NCBI GenBank assembly: GCA_963580455.1
Contig: OY756961.1
Span: 11,389,001 to 11,453,000, forward strand
DNA: 64,000 bases
Reading direction: 5' to 3'
DNA from: Euonymus europaeus
Taxonomy: Eukaryota; Streptophyta; Magnoliopsida; Celastrales; Celastraceae
Part shown: piece after piece, positions 1 through 13,515 of the stretch
Layout of the letters: each line of letters begins with the position of its first letter
Position numbering within the stretch: the first letter of the stretch is position 1
Notes under the pieces: generated by a model
The model's database searches: none
What the model was told of the DNA's origin: nothing
The model's input: the letters and a program-made list of their open reading frames with translations, nothing else
Program-made: the position numbers and the translations under genes

Positions 1-341
1 ATGACAAATGGACAAAACCGTCAAAAGCTCCTCCATAGAGAGAGTTGAGAAACTTCGAACAATCAAAGTTGCTCGGTGTACACTTTTTATTGTTCTTTTA
101 TGTTAAATTTTACGAAAATGAGCTTCCAGGATTATTTCGATGCCAAAACACCAACTTTCTATGACAAATGGACAAAACCGTCAAAAGCTCCTCCATAGAG
201 AGAGTTGAGAAACTTCGAACAATCAAAGTTGCTCGGTGTACACTTTTTATTGTTCTTTTATGTTAAATTTTACGAAAATGAGCTTCCAGGATTATTTCGA
301 TGCCAAAACACCAACTTTCTATGACAAATGGACAAAACCGT
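1..341 (+). repeat. Identical A-class monomer pair at the left edge
   Basis: Bases 1-180 read identically to 161-340, so two consecutive monomers are exact copies. They diverge at about 342 (TCAAAAGCTC against TTAAAAGCAC). This is a recent one-monomer duplication, and the left end may continue into further copies outside the window. Confidence 0.85.
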
Positions 342-686
342 TAAAAGCACCTCCATACAGAGAGTTGAGCAACTTCGGACAATCAAAATTGCTCGGTGTA
401 AACTTTTTATTGTTTTCCTTTGTCAAATTTTATGAAAATGGGCTTCCAGGATTATTTCGATGCCAAAACACCAACTTTCTATGACAAATAGACAAAACCG
501 TTAAAAGCTCCTCCATAGAGAGAGTTGAGCAACTTCGGACTATCAAAGTTGCTGGGTGTACACTTTTTAATGTTGTTCTATGTCAGATTTTATGAGTATA
601 AGCTTCCTAGATTATTTCGATGCCAAAATCCCAGGTTTCTACGACAAATGGAGAAAACTGTTAAAAGCTCCTCCATAGAGAGAGTT

Positions 687-714
687 GACCAATTTCGGAC
701 CATCAAAGATGCTC
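687..714 (+). other. Dyad lost in the G/J-class half-monomer
   Basis: At the place of the dyad this copy reads GACCAATTT on the left and AAGATGCTC on the right, so several pairs are broken. The same combination recurs throughout the G and J classes. The loss is therefore a fixed class feature rather than scattered decay. Confidence 0.75.
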
Positions 715-999
715 GGTGTACACGTTTTATTGTTCTTCTATGTCAAATTTTATGAGTATAAGCTTCCAAGATTATTTCGATGCCAAAACAGCAACTTTCT
801 ACGACAAATGGACAAAACCGTTAAAAGCTCCTCCATAGAGAGAGTTGAGCAACTTCGGACTATCAAAGTTGCTCGGTGTACACTTTTTATTGTTCTTATA
901 TGTTAAATTTTACGAAAATGTGCTTCCAGGATTATTTCGATGCCATAACAGCAACTTTCTATGACAAAAGGACAAAACCGTTAAAAGCTCCTCCATAGA

Positions 1000-1682
1000 G
1001 AGAGTTGAGCAACTTCGGAACATCAAAGTTGCTCTTTGGACACTTTTTATTGTTCTTCTATGTTAAATTTTATGAGTATAAGCTTCCTAGATTATTTCGA
1101 GGGCAAAACAGCAACTTTCTATGACAAATGGACAAAACCGTTAAAAGCTCCTCCATAGAGAGAGTTGAGCAACTTCGGACAATCAAAGTTGTTCGGTGTA
1201 CACTTTTTTTTGTTCTTCTACTTCAAATTTTATGAGTGTAAGCTTCTTAGATTATTTCAATGCAAAAACATCAACTTTCTATGACAAATGGAAAAAACAG
1301 TTAAAAGCTCCACCATAGAGAGAGTTGAGCAACGTCGGACCATCAAAGTTTCTCGATGTACACCTTTTAATGTTCTTCTATGTCAAATTTTACGAGTATA
1401 CGCTTCCTAGATTATTTCGATGAAAAAACACTAACTTTCTTTGATAAATGGACAAAGCCGTTAAAAGCACGTCTATAGAGAGAGTTGAGCAACTTCGGAC
1501 AATCGAAGTTGCTCGGTGTAAACGTTTTACTGCTGTTTTATGTTAAATTTTACGTGTAAAGGCTTCCAAGATTATTTCGATGCCAAAACACCAACTTTCA
1601 ATGACAAATGGACAAAACCGTCAAAAGCTCCTCCATAGAGAGAGTTGAGAAACTTCGAACAATCAAAGTTGCTCGGTGTACA
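1000..1682 (+). repeat. Dispersed duplicate block, left copy (partner 5477-6159)
   Basis: Four monomers share rare variants with 5477-6159: GCTCTTTGGACAC, the C-F pair with TTTCTCGATG, and AACGTTTTACTGCTG with ACGTGTAAAGGC. The offset is 4,477 bp (28 monomers less 3 bases). The copies part company at the T4/T5 run after 6158. Confidence 0.8.
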
Positions 1683-2766
1683 CTTTTTATTGTTCTTTTA
1701 TGTTAAATTTTACGAAAATGAGCTTCCAGGATTATTTCGATGCCAAAACACCAACTTTCTATGACAAATGGACAAAACCGTTAAAAGCACCTCCATACAG
1801 AGAGTTGAGCAACTTCGGACAATCAAAATTGCTCGGTGTAAACTTTTTATTGTTTTCCTTTGTTAAATTTTATGAAAATGGGCTTCCAGGATTATTTCGA
1901 TGCCAAAACACCAACTTTCTATGACAAATAGACAAAACCGTTAAAAGCTCCTCCATAGAGAGAGTTGAGCAACTTCGGACTATCAAAGTTGCTGGGTGTA
2001 CACTTTTTAATGTTGTTCTATGTCAGATTTTATGAGTATAAGCTTCCTAGATTATTTCGATGCCAAAATCCCAGGTTTCTAAGATAAATGGAGAAAACTG
2101 TTAAAAGCTCCTTCATAGAGAGAGTTGACCAATTTCGGACCATCAAAGATGCTCGGTGTAAACTTTTTAATGTTCTTGTATGTCAAATTTTATGAGTATA
2201 AGCTTCCTAGATTATTTCGATGCCAAAATCCCAGGTTTCTATGACAAATGGAGAAAACTGTTAAAAGCTCATTCATAGAGAGAGTTGACCAAATTCGGAC
2301 CATCAAAGATGCTCGATGTACACGTTTTATTGTTCTTCTATGTCAAATTTTATAAGTATAAGCTTCCAAGATTATTTCGATGCCAAAATAGCAACTTTCT
2401 ATGACAAATGGACAAAACCGTTAAAAGCTCCTCCACAGAAAGAGTTGAGCAACTTCGGACAACAAAAGTTACTCTGTGTACACTTTTTATTGTTCTTCTA
2501 CTTCAAATTTTATGAGTGTAAGCTTCTTAGATTATTTCGATGCAAAAACACCAACTTTCTATGACAAATGGAAAAAACAGTTAAAAGCTCCTCCATAGAG
2601 AGAGTTGAGCAACGTCGGACCATCAAAGTTGCTCAGTGTACACCTTTTAATGTTCTTCTATGTCAAATTTTACGAGTATAAGCTTCCTATATTATTTCGA
2701 GGAAAAAACACTAACTTTCTACGATAAATGGACAAAGCGATTAAAAGCTCGTCTATAGAGAGAGTT

Positions 2767-2794
2767 GAGCAACTTCGGACAATCGAAGTTGCTC
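2767..2794 (+). other. Extended dyad variant, 10-bp arms (GAAG form)
   Basis: GAGCAACTTC pairs perfectly with GAAGTTGCTC around an 8-base loop. Here the extra pair comes from an A to G change in the right arm. This form precedes class D monomers. The same stem extension is thus reached by a different base change from the TTTGG form. Confidence 0.8.
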
Positions 2795-4019
2795 GGTGTA
2801 CACGTTTTATTGTTTTTTTATGTCAAATTTTACGTGTATGGGCTTCCAAGATTATTTTGATGCCAAAACACCAACTTTCAATGACAAATGGACAAAACCG
2901 TTAAAAGCTCCTCCATAGAGAGAGTTGAGAAACTTCGGACAATCAAAGTTGCTCGGTGTACACTTTTTATTGTTCTTTTATGTTAAATTTTACGAAAATG
3001 AGCTTCCAAAATTATTTCGATGCCAAAACAGCAACTTTCTATGACAAATGGACAAAACTGTTAAAAGCTCCTCCATAGAGAGAGTTGAGCAACTTCAGAC
3101 AATCAAAGTTGCTCGGTGTACACTTTTTATTGTTCTTCTATATTAAATTTTATGAAAATGAGCTTCTAGGATTATTTCGATGCCAAAACACCAACTTTCC
3201 ATGACAAATGGACAAAACCGTTAAAAGCTCTTCCATAGAGAGAGTTGAGCAACTTCGGCACATCAAAGTTGCTCGGTGTACACTTTTTAATGTTCTTCTA
3301 TGTCAAATTTTATGAGTATAAGCTTCCAAGATTATTTCGATGGCAAAAGACCAACTTTCTATGACAAATGGACAAAACCTTTAAAAGCTCTTCTATAGGG
3401 AGAGTTGAGCAACTTCGGACTATCAAAGTTGCTCGGTGTACACTTTTTATTGTTCTTCTATGTTAAATTTTACGAAAATGTGCTTCCAGTATTATTTCGA
3501 TGCCATAACACCAACTTTCTATGACAAAAGGACAAAACCGTTAAAAGCTCCTCCATAGAGAGAGTTGAGCAACTTCGGACAATCAAATTTGCTCGGTGTA
3601 CAATTTTTATTGTTCTTTTATGTTAAATTTTACGAAAATGAGCTTCGAGGATTATTTCGATGCCAAAACACCAACTTTCTATGACAAATGGATAAAACCG
3701 TTAAAAGCTACTCCATAGAGAGAGTCGAGCAACTTCGGACAACCAAAGTTGCTCGGTGTACACTTTTTATTGTTCTTTTATGTTAAATTTTACGAAAATG
3801 AGCTTCCAAGATTATTTCGATGCCAAAACACCAGCTTTCATGACAAATGGACAAAAACCATTAAAAGCTCCTCCATAGAGAGAGTTGAACAACTTCGGAC
3901 AATCAAAGTTGCTCGGTGTACACTTTTTATTATTTTTTATGTTAAATTTTACGAAAATGGGCTTCCAGAATTATTCCGATGCAAAAACACCAACTTTCTA
4001 TGACAAACGGACAAAACCG

Positions 4020-5297
4020 TTAAAAGCTCCTCCATAGAGAGAGTTGAGCAACTTTGGACTATCAAAGTTGCTCAGTGTACACTTTTTAATGTTCTTCTAT
4101 TTTAAATTTTATGAGTATAAGCTTCCTAGATTATTTCGATGCAAAAATCCCAGGTCTCCATGACAAATGGAGAAAACCGTTAAAAGCTCCTTCATAGAGA
4201 GAGTTGACCAATTTCGGACCATCAAAGATGCTCGGTGTACACGTTTTATTGTTCTTCTATGTCAAATTTTATGAGTATAAGCTTCCAAGATTATTTCGAT
4301 GCCAAAACACCAACTTTTAACGACAAATGAAAAAACCGTTAAAAGCTCCTTCATAGAGAGAGTTGAGCAACTTCGGACAATCAAAGTTGCTCGGTGTACA
4401 CTTTTTACTGTTCTTTTATGTTAAATTTTACGAAAATGAGCTTCCAGGAATATTTCGAAGCCAAAACACCAACTTTCTATGACAAATGGACAAAACCGTT
4501 AAAAGCTCCTCCATAGAGAGAGTTGAGCAACTTCGGACAATCAAAGTTGTTCGGTGTACACTTTTTATTGTTCCTCTATGTTAAATTTTATGAAAATGGG
4601 CTTCCCGGATTATGCCGATGCCAAAATACCAACTTTCTATGACAAACGGACAAAACCGTTAAAAGCTCCTCCATAGAGAGAGTCGAGAAACTTTGGACTA
4701 TCAAAGTTGCTCAGTGTACACTTTTTAATGTTCTTCTATTTTAAATTTTATGAGTATAAGCTTCCTAGATTATTTCGATGCAAAAATCCCAGGTCTCCAT
4801 GACAAATGGAGAAAACCGTTAAAAGCTCCTTCATAGAGAGAGTTGACCAATTTCGGACCATCAAAGATGCTCGGTGTACACGTTTTATTGTTCTTCTATG
4901 TCAAATTTTATGAGTATAAGCTTCCAAGATTATTTCGATGCCAAAACACCAACTTTTAACGACAAATGAAAAAACCGTTAAAAGCTCCTTCATAGAGAGA
5001 GTTGAGCAACTTCGGACAATCAAAGTTGCTCGGTGTACACTTTTTACTGTTCTTTTATGTTAAATTTTACGAAAATGAGCTTCCAGGAATAATTCGAAGC
5101 CAAAACACCAACTTTCTATGACAAATGGACAAAACCGTTAAAAGCTCCTCCATAGTGAGAGTTGAGCAACTTCGGACAATCAAAGTTGCTCGGTGTACAC
5201 TTTTTATTGTTCCTCTATGTTAAATTTTATGAAAATGGGCTTCCCGGATTATTCCGATGCCAAAATACCAACTTTCTATGACAAACGGACAAAACCG
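4020..5297 (+). repeat. 639-bp four-monomer tandem duplication
   Basis: Two consecutive copies, about 4020-4658 and 4659-5297. Both carry the rare ACGACAAATGAAAAAACCG run, which accounts for the missing base. The third start near 5298 (GTCGAGAAACTTTGG) begins a partial further copy. A TTCCCGGATTAT variant is also shared. Confidence 0.8.
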
Positions 5298-5476
5298 TTA
5301 AAAGCTCCTCTATAGAGAGAGTCGAGAAACTTTGGACTATCAAAGTTGCTCAGTGTACACTTTTTAATGTTCTTCTATTTTAAATTTTATGAGTATAAGC
5401 TTCCAAGATTTTTTCGATGGCAAAAGACCAATATTCTATGACAAATGGGCAAAACCTTTAAAAGCTCCTCCATAGA

Positions 5477-6159
5477 GAGAGTTGAGCAACTTCGGAACAT
5501 CAAAGTTGCTCTTTGGACACTTTTTATTGTTCTTCTATGTTAAATTTTATGAGTATAAGCTTCCTAGATTATTTCGAGGCCAAAACAGCAACTTTCTATG
5601 ACAAATGGACAAAACCGTTAAAAGCTCCTCCATAGAGAGAGTTGAGCAACTTCGGACAATCAAAGTTGTTCGGTGTACACTTTTTATTGTTCTTCTACTT
5701 CAAATTTTATGAGTGTAAGCTTCTTAGATTATTTCAATGCAAAAACATCAACTTTCTATGACAAATGGAAAAAACAGTTAAAAGCTCCACCATAGAGAGA
5801 GTTGAGCAACGTCGGACCATCAAAGTTTCTCGATGTACACCTTTTAATGTTCTTCTATGTCAAATTTTACGAGTATACGCTTCCTAGATTATTTCGATGA
5901 AAAAACACTAACTTTCTTTGATAAATGGACAAAGCCGTTAAAAGCACGTCTATAGAGAGAGTTGAGCAACTTCGGACAATCGAAGTTGCTCGGTGTAAAC
6001 GTTTTACTGCTGTTTTATGTTAAATTTTACGTGTAAAGGCTTCCAAGATTATTTCGATGCCAAAACACCAACTTTCAATGACAAATGGACAAAACCGTCA
6101 AAAGCTCCTCCATAGAGAGAGTTGAGAAACTTCGAACAATCAAAGTTGCTCGGTGTACA
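5477..6159 (+). repeat. Dispersed duplicate block, right copy (partner 1000-1682)
   Basis: This block matches 1000-1682 monomer by monomer with a few substitutions, for example CACTTTTTAT here against CACTTTTTTT there. It sits next to a block at about 6387-7056 that matches 311-980 (offset 6,076). The order of the two blocks is thus rearranged relative to the left copies. Confidence 0.75.
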
Positions 6160-8899
6160 CTTTTAATGTTCTTCTATTTTAAATTTTATGAGTATAAGCT
6201 TCCAGGATTATTTCGATGCCAAAAGACCAACATTCTATGACAAATGGACAAAACCGTCAAAAGCTCCTCCATAGAGAGAGTTGAGAAACTTCGGACAATC
6301 AAAGTTGCTCGGTGTACACTTTTTATTGTTCTTCTATGTTAAATTTTACGAAAATGGGCTTCAAGGATTATTCTGATGCCAAAACACCAACTTTCTATGA
6401 CAAATGGACAAAACCGTTAAAAGCACCTCCATACAGAGAGTTGAGCAACTTCGGACAATCAAAATTGCTTGGTGTAAACTTTTTATTGTTTTCCTTTGTC
6501 AAATTTTATGAAAATGGGCTTCCAGGATTATTTCGATGCCAAAACACCAACTTTCTATGACAAATAGACAAAACCGTTAAAAGCTCCTCCATAGAGAGAG
6601 TTGAGCAACTTCGGACTATCAAAGTTGCTGGGTGTACACTTTTTAATGTTGTTCTATGTCAGATTTTATGAGTATAAGCTTCCTAGATTATTTCGATGCC
6701 AAAATCCCAGGTTTCTACGACAAATGGAGAAAACTGTTAAAAGCTCCTCCATAGAGAGAGTTGACCAATTTCGGACCATCAAAGATGCTCGGTGTACACG
6801 TTTTATTGTTCTTCTATGTCAAATTTTATGAGTATAAGCTTCCAAGATTATTTCGATGCCAAAACAGCAACTTTCTACGACAAATGGACAAAACCGTTAA
6901 AAGCTCCTCCATAGAGAGAGTTGAGCAACTTCGGACTATCAAAGTTGCTCGGTGTACACTTTTTATTGTTCTTATATGTTAAATTTTACGAAAATGTGCT
7001 TCCAGGATTATTTCGATGCCATAACACCAACTTTCTATGACAAAAGGACAAAACCGTTAAAAGCTCCTCCATAGAGAGAGTTGAGCAACTTCGGACAATC
7101 AAAGTTGCTCGGTGTACAATTTTTATTGTTCTTTTATGTTAAATTTTACGAAAATGAGCTTCCAGGATTATTTCGATGCCAAAACACCAACTTTCTATGA
7201 CAAATGGATAAAACCGTTAAAAGCTACTCCATAGAGAGAGTCGAGCAACTTCGGACAACCAAAGTTGCTCGGTGTACAGTTTTTATTGTTCTTTTATGTT
7301 AAATTTTACGAAAATGAGCTTCCAAGATTATTTCGAGGAAAAAACACTAACTTTCTACGATAAATGGACAAAGCGATTAAAAACACGTCTATAGTAAGAG
7401 TTGAGCAACTTCAGACAACCGAAGTTGCTCGGTGTACACTTTTTATTGCTTTTTTATGTCAAATTTTACGTGTATAGGCTTCCAAGATTGTTTCGATGCC
7501 AAAACACCAACTTTCAATGACAAATGGACAAAACCGTCAAAAGCTCCTCCATAGAGAGAGTTGAGAAACTTCGAACAATCAAAGTTGCTCGGTGTACACT
7601 TTTTATTGTTCTTTTATGTTAAATTTTACGAAAATGAGCTTCCAGGATTATTTCGATGCAAAAACACCAACTTTCTATGACAAATAGAAAAAACAGTTAA
7701 AAGCTCCTCCATAAAGAGAGTTGAGCAACGTCGGACCATCAAAGTTGCTCGGTGTACATCTTTTAATGTTCTTCTATGTAAAATTTTACGAGTATAAGTT
7801 TCTTAGATTATTTCGAGGAAAAAACACTAACTTTCTACGATAAATGGACAAAGCGATTAAAAACACGTCTATAGTAAGAGTTGAGCAACTTCGGACAACC
7901 GAAGTTGCTCGGTGCACACTTTTTATTGCTTTTTTATGTCAAATTTTACGTGTATAGGCTTCCAAGATTGTTTCGATGCCAAAACACCAACTTTCAATGA
8001 CAAATGGACAAAACCGTTAAAAGCTCCTCCATAGAGGGAGTTGAGAATCTTCGGACAATCAAAGTTGCTCGGTGTACACTTTTTATTGTTATTTTATGTT
8101 AAATTTTACGAAAATGAGCTTCCAGGATTATTTCGATGCCAAAACACCAACTTTCTATGACAAATGGACAAAACCGTTAAAAGCTCCTCCATAGAGAGAG
8201 TTGAGCAACTACGGACAATCAAAATTGCTCGGTGTACACTTTTTATTGTTCTTCTTTGTTAAATTTTACGAAAATCAGCTTCCAGGATTATTTCGATCCT
8301 AAAACACCAACTTTCTATGACAAATGGACAAAACCGTTAAAAGCTCCTCCATAGAGAGAGTTGAGCAACTTCGGACTATCAAAGTTGCTCGGTGTACAGT
8401 TTTTAATGTTCTTCTATGTCCAATTTTATGAGTATAAGCTTCCTAGATTATTTCGATGCGAAAATCCCAGGTTTCTATGACAAATGGAGAAAACTGTTAA
8501 AAGCTCCTTCATAGAGACAGTTGACCAATTTCGGACAATCAAAGTTGCTCGGTTTACACGTTTTATTGTTCTTCTATGTCAAATTTTATGAGTATAAGCT
8601 TCCAAGATTATTTCGATGCCAAATCAGCAACTTTCTATGACAAATGGACAAAACCGTTAAAAGCTCCTCCATAGAGAGAGTTGAGCAACTTCGGACAATC
8701 AAAGTTGCTCGGTGTACAATTTTTATTGTTCTTCTACATCAAATTTTATGAGTGTAAGCTTCTTAGATTATTTCGATGCAAAAAAACCAACTTTCTATAA
8801 CAAATGGAAAAAACAGTTAAAAGCTCTTCCATAGAAGGAGTTGAGCAACGTCGGACCATCAAAGTTGCTCTGTGTACAACTTTTAATGTTCTTCTATTT

Positions 8900-11640
8900 C
8901 AAATTTTACGAGTATAAGCTTCCTATTTTATTTCGAGGAAAAAACACTAACTTTCTATGATAAATAGACAAAGCGATTAAAAGCACGTCTATAGAGAGAG
9001 TTGACCAACTTCGGACAATCGAAGTTGCTCGGTGTACACTTTTTATTGCTTTTTTATGTCAAATTTTACGTGTATAGGCTTCCAAGATTATTTCGATGCC
9101 AAAACACCAACTTTCAATGACAAATGGACAAAACCGTTAAAAGCTCCTCCATAGAGAGAGTTGAGAAATTTCGGACAATCAAAGTTGCTCGGTGTACACT
9201 TTTTATTGTTCTTTTATGTTAAATTTTACGAAAATGAGCTTTCATAATTATTTCAATGCCAAAACAACAACTTTCTATGACAAATGGACAAAACTGTTAA
9301 AAGCTCCTCCATAGAAAGAGTTGAGCGACTTCAGGCAATCAAAGTTGCTCGGTGTACACTTTTTATTGTTCTTCTATGTTAAATTTTAAGAAAATGAGCT
9401 TCTAGGATTATTTCGATGCCAAAACACCAACTTTCTATGACAAACGGACAAAACCGTTAAAAGCTCCTCCATTGAGAGAGTTGAACAACTTTGGACTATC
9501 AAACTTGCTCAGTGTACACTTTTAATGTTCTTCTATTTTAAATTTTATGAGTATAAGCTTCCAATATTATTTCGATGGCAAAAGACCAACATTCTATGAA
9601 AAATGGGAAAAACCTTTAAAAGCTCCTCCATAGAGAGAGTTGAGCAACTTCGGACAATCAAAGTTGCTCGGTGTACACTTTTTATTGTTCTTCTATGTTA
9701 AATTTTACGAAAATGGGCTTCAAGGATTATTCTGATGCCAAAACACCAACTTTCTATGACAAACAGACAAAACCGTTAAAAGCTCCTCCATAGAGAGAGT
9801 CGAGAAACTTTGGACTATCAAAGTTGCTCAGTGTACACTTTTTAATGTTCTTCTATTTTAAGTTTTATGAGTATAAGCTTCCAAGATTATTTCGATTGCA
9901 AAAGACCAACATTCTATGAAAAATGGGCAAAACCTTTAAAAGCTCCTCCATAGAGAGAGTTGAGCAACTTCGGAACATCAAAGTTGCTCTTTGGACACTT
10001 TTTATTGTTCTTCTATGTCAAATTTTATGAGTATAAGCTTCCTAGATTATTTCGATGCCAAAATCCCAGGTCTCCATGACAAATGGACTAAACCGTTAAA
10101 AGCTCCTCCATAGAGAGAGTCGAGAAACTTTGGACTATCAAAGTTGCTCAGTGTACACTTTTTAATGTTCTTCTATTTTAAATTTTATGAGTATAAGCTT
10201 CCAAGATTATTTCGATTGCAAAAGACCAACATTCTATGAAAAATGGGCAAAACCTTTAAAAGCTCCTCCATAGAGAGAGTTTAGCAACTTCGGAACATCA
10301 AAGTTGCTCTTTGGACACTTTTTATTGTTCTTCTATGTCAAATTTTATGAGTATAAGCTTCCTAGATTATTTCGATGCCAAAATCCCAGGTCTCCATGAC
10401 AAATGGACAAAACCGTTAAAAGCTCCTCCATAGAGAGAGTTGAGCAACTTCGGACAATCAAAGTTGTTCTGTGTAAACTTTTTATTGTTCTTCTACTTCA
10501 AATTTTATGAGTGTAAGCTTCTTAGATTATTTCGATGCAAAAACACCAACTTTCTATGACAAATGGAAAAAACAGTTAAAAGCTCCACCATAGAGAGAGT
10601 TGAGCAACGTCGGACCATCAAAGTTTCTCGATGTACACTTTTTAATGTTCTTCTATGTCAAATTTTACGAGTATACGCTTCCTAGATTATTTCGATGAAA
10701 AAACACTAACTTTCTTTGATAAATGGACAAAGCCGTTAAAAGCACGTCTATAGAGAGAGTTGAGCAACTTCGGACAATCAAAGTTGCTCGGTGTACACTT
10801 TTCATTGTTCTTTTATGTTAAATTTTAAGAAAATGAGCTTCCAGGAATATTTCGACGCCAAAACACGAACTTTCTATGATAAATGGACAAAGCCGTTAAA
10901 AGCACGTCTATAGAGAGAGTTGAGCAACTTCGGACAATCAAAGATGCTCGGTGTATACGTTTTATTGTTCTTCTATGTCAAATTTTATGAGTATAAGCTT
11001 CCAAGATTATTTCGATGCCAAAACAGCAACTTTCTATGACAAATGGAAAAAACAGTTAAAAGCCCCTCCATAGAGAGAGTTGAGCAACGTCGGACCATCA
11101 AAGTTGCTCGGTGTACACCTTTTAATGTTCTTCTATGTCAAATTTTACGAGTATAAGCTTCCTAGATTATTTCGAGGAAAAAACACTAACTTTCTATGAT
11201 AAATGGACAAAGCGATTAAAAGCACGTCTATAGAGAGAGTTGAGCAACTTCGGACAATCGAAGTTGCTCGGTGTACACTTTTTATTGCTTTTTTATGTCA
11301 AATTTTACGTGTATAGGCTTCCAAGATTATTTCGATGGCAAAACACCATTTTTCAATGACAAATGGACAAAACCGTTAAAAGCTCCTTCATAGAGAGAGT
11401 TGAGAAACTTCGGACAATCAAAGTTGCTCGGTGTACACTTTTTATTGTTTTTTTATGTTAAATTTTACGAAAATGAGCTTCCAGAATTATTTCGATGCCA
11501 AAACACCAACTTTCTATGACAAATGGACAAAACTGTTAAAAGCTCCTCCATACAGAGAGTTGAGCAACTTCGGACAATCAAAGTTGCTCGGTGTACACTT
11601 TTTATTGTTCTTCTATGTTAAATTTTATGAAAATGAGCTT
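8900..11640 (+). repeat. Large block, left copy (partner about 12738-15317)
   Basis: The first part (about 8.92-9.75 kb) matches about 12.76-13.6 kb at offset 3,838. Shared rare variants include CTATTTTATTTCGAGG and CTTTCATAATTATTTC. The later part (about 10.43-11.64 kb) matches 14.11-15.32 kb at offset 3,677. The 161-bp difference between offsets means the middle was rearranged by one net monomer after duplication. Confidence 0.75.
9770..10415 (+). repeat. 320-bp dimer tandem duplication
   Basis: About 9770-10092 and 10093-10415 are near identical. Each contains GTCGAGAAACTTTGG, GATTGCAAAAGACC, GCTCTTTGGACAC and CCCAGGTCTCCATG. The few differences include AGTTTTATG against AATTTTATG and TTGAGC against TTTAGC. 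Confidence 0.8.
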
Positions 11641-13478
11641 CTGGGATTATTTCGATGCCCAAACACCAACTTTCTATGACAAACGGACAAAATCGTCAAA
11701 AGTTCCTCCATAGAGAGAGTTGAGCAACTTCGGACTATCAAAGTTGCTCGGTGTACACTTTTTATTGTTCTTCTATGTTAAATTTTATGAGTTATGCTTC
11801 CAAGATTATTTCGATGGCAAAAGACCAACTTTCAATGACAAATGGACAAAACCGTTAAAAGCTCCTCCATAGAGGGAGTTGAGAAACTTCGGACAATCAA
11901 AGTTGCTCGGTGTACACTTTTTATTGTTATTTTATGTTAAATTTTACGAAAATGAGCTTCCAGGATTATTTCGATGCCAAAACACCAACTTTCTATGACA
12001 AACGGACAAAACCGTTAAAAGCTCCTCCATAGAGAGAGTCGAGCAACTACGGACTATCAAAGTTGCTCAGTGTACACTTTTTAATGTTCTTCTATTTTAA
12101 ATTTTATGAGTATAAGCTTCCAAGATTATTTCGATTGCAAAAGACCAACATTCTATGACAAATGGGCAAAACCTTTAAAAGCTCCTCCATAGAGAGAGTT
12201 GAGCAACTTCGGAACATCAAAGTTGCTCTTTGGACACTTTTTATTGTTCTTCTATGTCAAATTTTATGAGTATAAGCTTCCTAGATTATTTCGATGCCAA
12301 AATCCCAGGTCTCCATGACAAATGGAGAAAACTGTTAAAAGCTCCTTCATAGAGAGAGTTGACCAATTTCGGATCATCAAAGATGCTAGGTGTACATGTT
12401 TTATTGTTCTTCTATGTCAAATTTTATGAGTATAAGCTTCCAAGATTATTTCGATGCCAAAACAGCAACTTTCTATGACAAATGGACAAAACCGTTAAAA
12501 GCTCCTCCATAGAGAGAGTTGAGCAACTTCGGACAATCAAAGTTGTTCGAAGTAAACTTTTTATTGTTCTTCTACTTCAAATTTTATGAGTGTAAGCTTC
12601 TTAGATTATTTCGATGCAAAAACACCAACTTTCTATGACAAATGGAAAAAACAGTTAAAAGCTCCACCATAGAGAGAGTTGAGCAACGTCGGACCATCAA
12701 AGTTTCTTGATGTACACTTTTTAATGTTCTTCTATGTCAAATTTTACGAGTATACGCTTCCTATTTTATTTCGAGGAAAAAACACTAACTTTCTATGATA
12801 AATAGACAAAGCGATTAAAAGCACGTCTATAGAGAGAGTTGAGCAACTTCGGACAATCGAAGTTGCTCGGTGTACACTTTTTATTGCTTTTTTATGTCAA
12901 ATTTTACGTGTATAGGCTTCCAAGATTATTTCGATGCCAAAACACCAACTTTCAATGACAAATGGACAAAACCGTTAAAAGCTCCTCCATAGAGAGAGTT
13001 GAGAAATTTCGGACAATCAAAGTTGCTCGGTGTACACTTTTTATTGTTCTTTTATGCTAAATTTTACGAAAATGAGCTTTCATAATTATTTCAATGCCAA
13101 AACAACAACTTTCTATGACAAATGAACAAAACTGTTAAAAGCTCCTCCATAGAAAGAGTTGAGCGACTTCGGACAATAAAAGTTGCTCGGTGTACACTTT
13201 TTATTGTTCTTCTATGTTAAATTTTAAGAAAATGAGCTTCTAGGATTATTTCGATGCCAAAACATCAACTTTCTATGATAAACGGACAAAACCGTTAAAA
13301 GCTCCTCCATTGAGAGAGTTGAACAACTTTGGACTATCAAACTTGCTCAGTGTACACTTTTAATGTTCTTCTATTTTAAATTTTATGAGTATAAGCTTCC
13401 AAAATTATTTCGATGGCGAAAGACCAACATTCTATGACAAATGGGCAAAACCTTTAAAAGCTCCTCCAAGAGAGAGTT

Positions 13479-13506
13479 GAGCAACTTCGGACAATCAAAG
13501 TTGCTC
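13479..13506 (+). other. Conserved inverted repeat, 9-bp arms and 10-base loop (representative)
   Basis: GAGCAACTT at 13479-13487 and its exact reverse complement AAGTTGCTC at 13498-13506 are separated by 10 bases. In monomer numbering this is 127-135 and 146-154. The dyad is present, exact or with one mismatch, in most monomers of the array. It could be a protein-binding dyad or a cruciform or hairpin. That function is inferred and unproven. Confidence 0.85.
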
Positions 13507-13507
13507 G

Positions 13508-13515
13508 GTGTACAC
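13508..13515. other. 8-bp palindrome GTGTACAC at the monomer joint (representative)
   Basis: GTGTACAC is a perfect palindrome, contains an RsaI site (GTAC), and lies two bases after the dyad. It occurs in most monomers and was used as the anchor for counting. Common exceptions are GTGTAAAC, GTGCACAC and TTTGGACAC. Confidence 0.85.

Larger units (their letters stand above)
160..2080 (+). repeat. About 480-bp block repeated at 1,440-bp offset
   Basis: About 170-640 and 1610-2080 match almost base for base. Differences include TGTCAAA against TGTTAAA near 423 and 1863, and ACGACAAATG against AAGATAAATG at the right end. Both carry the rare CACCTCCATACAGAG variant. The offset is nine monomers. 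Confidence 0.8.
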
